Positions 54,927 through 64,000 of a stretch of 64,000 nt of DNA are shown here, one piece after another. The notes under the pieces are model-generated. The model saw nothing but the letters and a program-made list of their open reading frames with translations, did not search any database and was not told the DNA's origin. Where the stretch lies: the NCBI GenBank assembly GCA_932294295.1, contig OW028577.1, forward strand, positions 815,001 through 879,000. The letters are read 5' to 3'. A program made the translations under genes and the position numbers. This DNA comes from Alitta virens (taxonomy: Eukaryota > Annelida > Polychaeta > Phyllodocida > Nereididae). Each line of letters begins with the position of its first letter. Positions within the stretch are counted from its first letter, which is position 1.

Positions 54927-57110
54927 AAGATGAATATAATGTATATCTAGAGGGTACAGCTATATATGGCTTGATGTGGCTCTAGGGAGCCCTAGGTAGC
55001 TACAGCTAACTGTTTTTTATGTGTAGTACTGTAGCTTCTATATATAATAAGAAGCCATTATGCGGGATTTTCTGTTGTTTTTGTGAAACCAATTTATCTT
55101 TTAAAAAAGAAAGAAAACAAAACTATTGTCATGAAACTGAGAAAGAAGCAATTAAAAGAAAAGACCAAATTCCAAAAAAGAAGATATTTTGTGGAAAAAA
55201 GAAAAGCCTACGCATTTATCGCTTCATAGCAACGCGATCCACACTCACGCCTTGCCATTATTGTAGTCATTTTACTGAAATTCATAATCATAACTCACAC
55301 ATGATCGTTGCCTATCCCAGAAGAGCGTGTTAAAGTATTTGGGAATTATGTTAAACTTGGTTCTAGTTGAAAATTGCTTCATGAATACAAGCCTCTGCGA
55401 AGCAATCTGAATTGTGAATGGAATTCCTGAAGCATGATTCAATTCAAAAGCTGGTTGATGAATGTGAATTTAGTCAGCGAAGGGGCGTTAACTTGCATCT
55501 CAATTACTCGAAAAGAAGTTCCGATTTAACACGAAAAGATGAAGTCGGACAGAGAAGCATCATTGTGCTGTGCAAGGAGGGTTGAATTGGTCCATACAGT
55601 ACTACCCATAAGAATGTTCAGCCATAGCTGTCTAGAGCTAGCCCAAGCTACAAGAAGCCATAACAAGCTATACCAAGCCATGCCAAGCTGGAGAGGCCCA
55701 AATAGCACTGGCTGGGCCTCAGAATTAGAAGTAATTTAATATATAAATCGTTATGGAGAAATTATATTAGAGTTATCAGAACGGTCACTACTTTAACCAA
55801 AAGAAACCAGAGGAAGTATCCTTCTTAAACCTACTCTGTTATTAAAATGCTCGATTTTAAGATCAACCACAATATTATTCCTATGTAGTCCTATAATGAT
55901 AACGTGTTAGGTTAAATTCCATGGTCAGCAGAGCACCTTAAGAGGGTAAAATTACCTTGAATATTATAAATTCAAAACATATAACATTAAAGTATATTTA
56001 ATTTATTTATTTATTTAATTTAAGGTACTTCTGTGATCAGGTTTACGAATATATTGGAGGATTGGTACAGTTTCGTCATCACTTTCTGTGCATGCCCATA
56101 TAAGGTAGTTCTGCAGCTGTGTTGCTCTATGACCAGTTTCAGCCGATTTTAGCATGACATTCATTTAAAATCATTTTTCCATTTACAAAAAAAAGCAACC
56201 AAAAAATCTTTATTCAGCATAATCTACAATAATCTCAAGTCTGGTACAGGTATCTTTTTATAAAGACAGCTTTTCTTGTTAGTGTATCAATCAGCTTGAC
56301 TACAATGTCACTGAGAATAAGTATACGACCTTTGTTCTAATCCCACATTTACAAGTATAATACCCAAATTTATCAGCATAATACATCTCTTTCTATTTAA
56401 GATTTTCTATTTCCTCCAAACTTAAGAAGCCCTTGGGAACAAGAAATAAATCAATTGCTTCACACAAAGCCCCTTGCATGCAAAGCCAACCAACTTAAGA
56501 GGAAACTAATTTATCAGAAGTAAATTAACTGGGAATTAATTGGTTTGTGTCAGGACCTTTTCTTTTTAGCCATCTTAGCAGACCAACAATTTGGTTGTTC
56601 GGGTGATGTCCTGCTATCATTCACGAATTGAGTGTAACAATTATCAGTTTGACTAATGTATTTTATATTTCTTTTAAACCAGATGTAAAATATACCGGAG
56701 GAATCCTACAATTTAATTCAATTTACTTTCTGTAGTTTGTACATACAAATTAGTACAAAAATAATCAATTATAAAAGATCTATAATTATAACACCAATAT
56801 AGAAAAACTCAGCAAAGAGACTCACTCCTTTGATAATACAATGTCATTATATAATACATCAAAAACAAATGTAATTGTATTTATTGTGAAGATATACAGG
56901 TCGCTACTTATTATCTATAATGGCTGCAAAAATGTACGGCTTAAATAAAGATGTTTTCTCCTGAAGAATTGCAAGCGTTTCTATTGGCATCAGTAAATCA
57001 TATTAAATGAAATACACACCCCACATAGAGTAGCTTTGGTTGTGAAATTATACCCTATTTATCCTATGACAGAATACGTATGAATATATTTATGAGTTTT
57101 GTGTTGAACC
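54927..57110. other. no gene supported
   Basis: A Lys-rich 104-codon frame at 55019-55333 has no recognisable domain. A loose 10-bp-periodic run of AAGCTA/AAGCCA words lies at about 55630-55690. Otherwise AT-rich. Confidence 0.35.
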
Positions 57111-57154
57111 TAAGATAGCTGGGCCAGGTGGCAACCTTCTGTGACAGGGGTGCT

Positions 57155-57330
57155 TAGCATCAATATTGAAGCAATCAATAGACCCCACCCATACGGTGAA
57201 TGTGTATTGGGTAGCAAGATGTGAACTCCAAGTAGCCTTATAATCTCATCATTACATCTGCTTCTGACCGCTGTTAGTATAAGCCAATTGATCCTCAAAC
57301 GAGTGACACTTGAAATTCTAATATTCAACC
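57155..57330 (+). mobile_element. SINE-B-like tail fragment
   Basis: ACCCCACCCATACGGTGAAT, GTGAACTCCAAGTAGCC and TAATCTCATCATTACATCTG occur in SINE-B order. Confidence 0.55.
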
Positions 57331-57366
57331 ATTTAATTATGGTTGGAAAAGTTGCCACTATTTTCA

Positions 57367-57558
57367 GTAAAGGGGTGGGGGCCTAGCTCAGTGGTAGTGT
57401 GCCAGGCTTCAAACCACTGGGTATCGGGTTCGATTCCTCATCGAGCCTTAGTTGGATGGCTGTTTCATCCTTGGTCCCATTGCCGTGGTCCCTGCCTGTC
57501 CTTATTAGCCCATCAGTTGCAAAAATACAGGACTAAAGCCCTAATCCCCCACCCACCA
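57367..57558 (+). mobile_element. SINE-A copy 10 with 12-bp TSD
   Basis: Full-length plus-strand copy starting GGGGTGGGGGCCTAGCTCAG and ending in CCCACCCACCA. The direct repeat CCACTATTTTCA occurs at 57355-57366 and 57559-57570, an intact target-site duplication indicating recent insertion. Confidence 0.92.
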
Positions 57559-57570
57559 CCACTATTTTCA

Positions 57571-58610
57571 AATAACATCTTCAAGTTTAATACAACTAGA
57601 TTGAAATAATTGGAGAGTTCCTGAAATCTTCGAGAATTGAGACAAACAAGACACAACCAAAAATATAAGCAAAAGGAAGAAGTTTGAATAAAGCTTTAAA
57701 AAGATAATCAAAAACAAAATAAAAAGCCAAAACAATATCGATATGTCAACGGTGCTGTTGAGTCTGGGTCACAAATATAACATACCATGTACAAATAAAA
57801 TAAAGAGATTAAAAAAGGTGAATGCGGGGAAGCAGAACCACTGAACAGTAGCAACCTTTGCTTACAGGCTGACAGGGAGTTCTCTAGGGAGGTTTTTCTG
57901 TCCTGCAACTAATAAAACTGCCAAACTACGGTAGTTTTAGTTCCTTTCCAAAGCAAAATCCTGCTAAATTGTCCTTTTGTGGGAGCTGGCAAGCTAAAGA
58001 ACTGTGGGCCCACAACTAATAATCCTCTCTAAACTTCACTCCATTGCTTGTTAATGTACAATCAAGACCTAAAATCGAGTCATAAATGTTTCTGTCGAAC
58101 CTGCAATTCCCCTATTATCGCTATAATGCCATAACATGATTTTATTGTAGCATAAAAGGCAACCCGAAGAGCTCTCTCCCACCAAAACACCTCATCAGGA
58201 ATTCCACAAGCATAGGCCATTATTACTTGCTGTCTGTTATGGCCAGCAAGTGAGTGGGCACACTGATAAGTTACACCAATGCTTGATAGTAGGGGACACA
58301 TTTTGGACCCTTGTGTCACACCATATTCATAAACATTTTATGCATACCTTTCGGGATGTCATTTACAGTAAGTCAACATCAAGAGTGTAACTAGAGTGGA
58401 TTAAATATTTTTATATACATTAGGTCAAGACAAGCTCTTCACCAATCATCTAGAATTCTAGATTTGCTCTGTTCATGACAAGCAGAAAATTAAATATTTA
58501 GTGTTCTCGGTTAACATTCTGCCAACTACACAATTAGTTGCAGCCCAATCTCGAGTCTTTCTCAACTCCATGAGGAGTATTCAGCCTCAAACATGGGGTT
58601 AACTAACCAC
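57571..58610. other. no feature recognised
   Basis: No coding or repeat signal identified. Confidence 0.4.
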
Positions 58611-58800
58611 AATTGGGGGCTTAAGAGCTCACACCAGTGCCATATCAATAATGTTGCCTATTGCCAAATACCCATAACGCCTGGGTGGGGTGAGGGAGCG
58701 GCTGTAGGAGGATCTACCCAACTCCTCCATGCCATGGTGGGGGTTCGAACCTTCTACCTCATAGTTAGGAAAATTCTTTGAACACTAAACTACAGCACCC
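58611..58800 (-). mobile_element. SINE-C with tRNA-like head
   Basis: On the minus strand: GGGTGCTGTAGTTTAGTGTT (A-box-like) and GAAGGTTCGAACCCCCACC (B box), then a body with CACCCAGGCGTTATGGGTAT, GGCAATAGGCAACA and TGGTGTGAGCTCTTAAGCCC. The body is shared with 52139-52250. Confidence 0.65.
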
Positions 58801-60507
58801 ACACAATTACTAAAGCAAAATCTTATTCTGGATAGGTATATTGAACAATAAAATATCAAGATACCCTATATCGGAGAAAGTGATTTCAGAGCTTGGTTTT
58901 AGAGTAATCTTCCATAAGCCCAACATCATGCATATTTCAACAAACTGTATTTTTTTCTGCCACTTCTAATCCCACTTACAAGTCAATCTGGACATCTTTC
59001 AAGCAGCTTGGCATGTCGCCCCCTAATCGAGTTTATTGCCCTGGTTAATTGATAAGTTACAATGTTTCGTCCTAATTAGATTATAGTAAATCTGATTATT
59101 ATCATGTTTCAGGGCACTCCAAGCTTCAAAAAGGAAAGAGAATTTAGTTTAAGCAGTGCTTGCTCTGGTCTGCTGGACGTGGTATTAAATTGTACGGGTC
59201 CATACTTTGAACTAAAAGTAAATTTTGTATGGCCTCTTTGGACCTTGGTCAATCTTGGTTCAAGCTTTGGCTGTAGAGCAGTGGTTTAAACTATTAGCTT
59301 ATTTAGAATTTACAGAAGAATGTGTAAGTTTATATATAGTTCTACACAAGCTACATTGAACTGGGCCATAGTTTAAACACAATCTTAAATCTATCATGAC
59401 GCAATAACGAAAATACCAGCCTCCAAAGAATTTTTTTAAATTCCAAATTGAACCACATGGTTATGGCCAGCAATAGAGTTTTATTTTCTAGTTTTGTATT
59501 AGACAAGTCTCTTGAATCTTAAGCAAGCACCACTGAGGCTACTTAGTATAAAGATATTATCAGAAATGCACTTACCTACATATCAAGCAAATGTGTGTGT
59601 GTTCGTATCCACCCTGGCTATGCATTCAATCATTGTGTAATCTGAAAACATGAACAAAATAATATGAAATCATGACAGGTTTAAAAAATAATAATATACA
59701 TATTATAAGCAACTATAATAAACAAAATTTTCCTGATAATTATAAAAGGTGCACTGAATAACAGAAGACTACATTGTACACTCGACTTCAGATAACACAG
59801 AATAGAATACATTTCATTCTTTTCACAATATTTCCTCGCAATTGCTTAATTAAATTTCTTCTCAGCAACTAACGGAGTTACTGACATTAATGACCCCTCA
59901 TTGTCATTCTTAAGGCTGATTTACTTAATTATTTCAAATTGAATTTCATCGTAGGTAATAAATTAATAACCCATTGGATAAAATTTGGCTCTAAAATAGA
60001 GTTTTCAAAAATTCAAAAATTCATTACTTTCAGTTGATTATTAGATTATTTGTACAATTACAATTCAAAGCGAAATGTTGATATACTCATTCCAAAAGAT
60101 GTCTCATATCGTAATATATGCATATAGAAAAGAAACAATACTATATTAGACTGTTCTGCGATGTATGACGTGCACGATTTTTTTTCCTATTATTTTCTAG
60201 GTTCAGGAGAAATCTGCAAATCGTGCAATACAGAGCCAGGATTTGCACAAACTCAGCAAAATTTGAAAAGCACACAAGCCTACATGATATATGTGAAGTA
60301 AGAATGGCCAGACGCAATATCTGTCTTCCCATTCAGGAATTTGGCAAACGGGCACCTTTGTTGCTGATGCAGGAAACAGATCTCTTTCAAAATCAGGTTT
60401 CGAGAGAAAAAGAAGAAGAAAAAACTGGTGAAGAAATACAAAAAAAACTAAGAGAAAAAGCAAAAAGAATTCAGATGAAAGGACCTGGAAACTTCCAAAG
60501 CATTAAC
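58801..60507. other. no gene supported
   Basis: No known domain in any frame. The frame at 60223-60522 runs into the GATA microsatellite and ends in Lys/Glu-rich low complexity. Confidence 0.35.
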
Positions 60508-60512
60508 AGGAC

Positions 60513-60582
<70 letters not shown>

Positions 60583-60770
60583 TAGATAGATAGTAGATAG
60601 ATAGTAGATAGATAGATAGATAGATATATATAGAGAGAGATAGAGAGATAGACAGACAGATAGATAGATAGATAGATAGATAGTTAGTTAGACAGATAGA
60701 TAGACAGATAGACAGATAGATAGATAGGTAGATAGACAGATATATAGATAGATAGACAGACAGACAGATG
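60508..60770 (+). repeat. GATA microsatellite
   Basis: About 260 bp of GATA units with GTAGATA, GACA and TTAG interruptions. Confidence 0.97.
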
Positions 60771-60821
60771 GATAGATATACTCCATTAGTGGGGTATTTT
60801 ACTTGCTTCTGCATAGACAAG

Positions 60822-61880
60822 TAGTAGTAGTAAAATTTTATTTATTGTCGTTTCAATTCACGGAATCACATACATTGTTCAAGACAAAATACACGAACCA
60901 AGCAGAAGCTTCTGTACGACATACTAATAATAATACATAAATCTAATAGGACTAACAAATATATAATAAATATAGCACATTTCTGTATAGCACTTCATTT
61001 TAGGTTCAGCACCTTTTGAGTCAGCATTGTTACAAGTTATCACAAACAGCTCTTTAAAAAAAAAAACATTTTGTGTGAGATTGTAGTTTATAAAAAATTA
61101 ATATTCATAATGTCATTTTGAATATGTAACCAGTCAGTCACAGCAGATTTGAAGCTGCTGAGTGAGACTTTGCTTCTAATGTTACTCGGGATATTCGCCC
61201 ATAATTTTGCTCCATAGTACCTCAGACTTTTTTTGCCATATTTAATGGAGTTAAACTGTGGGATACTGAAAGTGTCATTTGCCCTCAAATTATAAATGTC
61301 TTCCCTTACAGAAAAGATTTCCTGTAAGTACAAGGGGGCCATTTTGTTCTTTATTTTGTACATTTGTATTGCTGCTGATTTTATGCATCTTCGGTTTACT
61401 GTAAATTTCTTTGCTTTTTTACATAGTTCTTCATATGGCATATCATTTTGATTTTCCATAAATCTTAAAGCTCTTTTGTTTACATTTTCGAGTTTATCTA
61501 AGTTTAGTTTGCCCGTAAACATCCATACAAGGGGACAGTAGTTGAAATTGCTACTTATATAGCTGTTATATATGGTGTTTTTACATTGTTTGTCCAAATA
61601 ATGTTTAATTCTTTTTAAGGCATTGATTTGCTTACTTGTCTGATTACATACATCATCTAAGTGGATACTGAAGTTTAGATTTTTATCAATCCCTATGCCT
61701 AGCACATTTATGGATGACAGTGACCTAATGCAATCATTATTTATCACCAAGGTGTGATTACTAGTTATGTCATTTTTGTTAAGAAACATTACTTGAAATT
61801 TTTCAGAGTTGGCTTTCATGTGATTTGCTTGGAACCATTCCATGACATTTAAGCAACAAATGCTAAGTACTGCTAAAGTA
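60822..61880 (-). mobile_element. LINE 3' fragment with an open C-terminal frame
   Basis: The minus strand is open from about 61875 (CLNVMEWFQANHMKANSEKF) for about 260 codons to a stop at 61088. It contains SSINVLGIGIDKNLNFSIH, NYCPLVWMFTG, VNKRALRFMENQNDMPYEEL, LRANDTFSIPQF and YYGAKLWANIPSNIRSKVSL, the thumb and C-terminal region of a CR1-like LINE. The 3' UTR ends AATAAATAAAATTTTACTAC. There are no stops in the remaining frame, so it is a fairly young insertion, 5'-truncated and without the catalytic core. Confidence 0.9.
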
Positions 61881-62479
61881 GCATCTCATGCAAAAAACAA
61901 CAGCCTGCCAGACTAAGTCAGGTCTAACTCCTAATTTACCTTCTAAGAAGTTACTATTAACATTAATAGTCTCATGATTTCAATAACAAAGACAGCAAAA
62001 GGGAAATCTGCGTGACAAATTGACGTATGGAAACCCAGCATGAAATAATGAGACAAATGACAGGGGAATGAAAGAAAAAACACTTAAATATCTATCTTTG
62101 TATGAGGCATGGCAAAAACAAAAGCTCCAGCAAATGGGAATTATTGCACCAAAAATAGGATTTGTGGTCTTTCAGGGAATCTCTTTGAAAGACAATCGAC
62201 TGGAACTGAAGCAATTCAATTAGTGAGGCGAGTGCAGTGTCCCAAAATAGTCCCATGATTGTTGTGACACTGCACCTGGATTTCTGTGCATTTTTTTTAT
62301 TGTAAGTTTTTGTCAGGTAAGCCTGTGGTCATGCACTGAGTGAAATATTTGTATAATTCCGCTTTACTATGTATATTACACATAGGGGCTTGTCACACTG
62401 TATTCTTATGATTGATATAAACTTTCTCTGCAAGATTGGTGATTTATATCCGATCTTTGTTTTTCAATCTTGACCTGTG
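61881..62479. other. no feature recognised
   Basis: No coding or repeat signal. Confidence 0.4.
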
Positions 62480-62675
62480 AGGTGGGTGGATGGGTGGGAG
62501 GATTAGGGCTTTACGTCCTGTATTTCTGCACCTGATGGCCTAAGTAGGACAGGCAGGGACCATGACAATGAGATGATGGACGAAACAGCCATCCAACTTC
62601 CGCTTGACCGGGAATCGAACCCTGGATCTAGTGGTTGGAAGGCCAGCGTGCTACCACTCAGTTAGGCCCCCACCC
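62480..62675 (-). mobile_element. SINE-A copy 11, full length
   Basis: Minus-strand copy with all blocks: head GGGGGCCTAACTGAGTGGTA, B box GGTTCGATTCCCGG, body, and a CCACCCATCCACCCACC tail. Confidence 0.9.
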
Positions 62676-64000
62676 TGACTCGACGTGTAAATCTGACTTT
62701 TAGACGTGTAAATAGTTCAGAGAACAGTATTTGGACCCATGCAACTAAGCTTGCTGCGAAAGAAGCTAGTTAATCATTCTAACCATCATGCCAGTCAAAT
62801 CCCATAGATATTCAAACATCTTCATTACCAATTTAATATGTAATGATAGGTGTCTTGTCATTGCATGTTTATATAATATCATTGTCATGACAATGTGATT
62901 GATCCTCCATGCATGTCATACTTTTCAAATGATCTTAATGTGTCATTTTGTATATGGGTCCATAAAACCTCATTTTCCCTGGTTATATAATCATGCAGTC
63001 GATCACAACTATGATAAATATGACATATTGCTTGGTTAAAGAGACGCTCCTTGAGTCACACCTTTCTTCTCAAAAAGTGAATGGTTTATAAGCACTCAAA
63101 AGCTTAACAGTCTTACATGGCGAGTGGGTATGAATCACCGCAAAGATGACTGGGAGACTGCAGCAGCAACTGCATCACTAGAAACCAGCCAGGATGGAGA
63201 GTTATGCATCTGCCAAGTGGTGCGATTTATACTCAGACATTTCCCGACATAGTCTAGGTTAAAAGAATTGGTGGCGGTGGGCACGACGTGCTATTAAGAT
63301 AGTCTGCTATTGACGACCAGGAAGTTATGGCTATTACTCTGATGCAACTGGACTCTTGGGAGAAATTGCACATATCATGTGTCACAAGGCTCCATAAAAT
63401 AGCTGGAACATAAGTATACAACAGGTTTATAGGCAATATTGGCCATACCAGATAATGCATCTTTCACGTATCGTTATGCTGCTATATATCTCTCCATTTC
63501 ATCTTGTTAATCATTCTATTCTTTTTTTGTTGTTGTACATACAAATCCTTGACAGATATATATTATCATACATAATTCTGAAATCCAAATAAATCTGTCT
63601 GATATATTCAAATTGAATAAGACATTGGATAATTTTTTCTTTTCTTGTCTTCTTATCTTGTTGTGCCTTCTTTAGTATTCAAATGTACTATATTAAAGTC
63701 ACGAAGCAGACATCCAATATGTTCGAATCAATTGCTTTGTTCTATCTTATCGTATTACACTATAAAGCAGTAAAATAATAAGCCAACGAACAAAAAAAAA
63801 TTCATCTCTAAAAAGCTTAACAGGTAAGCCAATTCGTAAATGACGATGCGCAGAAATCTGGACTGCGCACAACTGTAAAGAAGGTGTAATGATAGCACAA
63901 ATGGTGTCGTGACAAGCAACAATTGTCCAGGTACTTATTGTGGCAAAGACAGCGAAGACATTGCATGCAGGACAATGCAGGAGAACACTTTCTGCAAATG
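62676..64000. other. no feature recognised
   Basis: AT-rich, no supported gene or repeat to the end of the window. Confidence 0.4.

Noticed and set aside
55019..55333. Lys-rich 104-codon frame
   Set aside because: Low-complexity basic segment from A-rich DNA; no domain, splice context or conservation signal visible.

Overview
This is a non-vertebrate animal nuclear genome window: AT-rich, with kilobase introns carrying consensus GT-AG sites and a high density of SINEs, LINE fragments, MITEs and satellites. Nothing prokaryotic is present. I lean towards a marine invertebrate, possibly a non-vertebrate deuterostome such as a hemichordate, but the sequence alone does not settle the species.

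Two protein-coding genes are well supported, both on the minus strand. The first (coding exons 13418..12336 and 11965..10067) encodes a protein of about 993 residues made almost entirely of 27 ankyrin repeats. The second (coding exons between about 31.6 kb, possibly 34.4 kb, and 18965) encodes an alpha-type nicotinic acetylcholine receptor subunit of the alpha7/alpha9 group. All canonical ligand-site, Cys-loop and pore residues can be read from it, and the splice phases agree across the five 3' exons. Its 5' end is unusual: two paralogous first exons (31591..31385 and 30914..30723) encode alternative versions of the N-terminal helix and first strand of the ligand-binding domain. Both end in phase 0 before the same shared 45-bp exon. 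Two further minus-strand exons with strong splice sites lie upstream. One (34416..34317) encodes a signal-peptide-like or membrane segment in a compatible phase. The other (32406..32308) is open in two frames, one of which looks like the second half of a CD225/dispanin-type membrane protein.

Layout: 0-9 kb holds a decayed LINE split by a SINE with a clear 13-bp target-site duplication, several SINEs, and a 1.4-kb TTA-flanked terminal-inverted-repeat element with a nested G/C-run hairpin element. 10-13.4 kb is the ankyrin gene. 13.4-18.7 kb is AT-rich and nearly featureless. 18.7-34.4 kb is the receptor locus, whose introns hold LINE 3' ends, SINEs and a 9 x 64-bp satellite. 34.4-64 kb has no gene I can support and is dominated by repeats: decamer satellites with CTAG phased every 10 bp, GATA-type microsatellites, LINE 3' ends, at least three tRNA-related SINE families and a palindromic MITE.

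The two genes have no obvious shared pathway. The most interesting points are the duplicated alternative first exons of the receptor, the phased CTAG decamer arrays, and three perfect RFX X-box palindromes.
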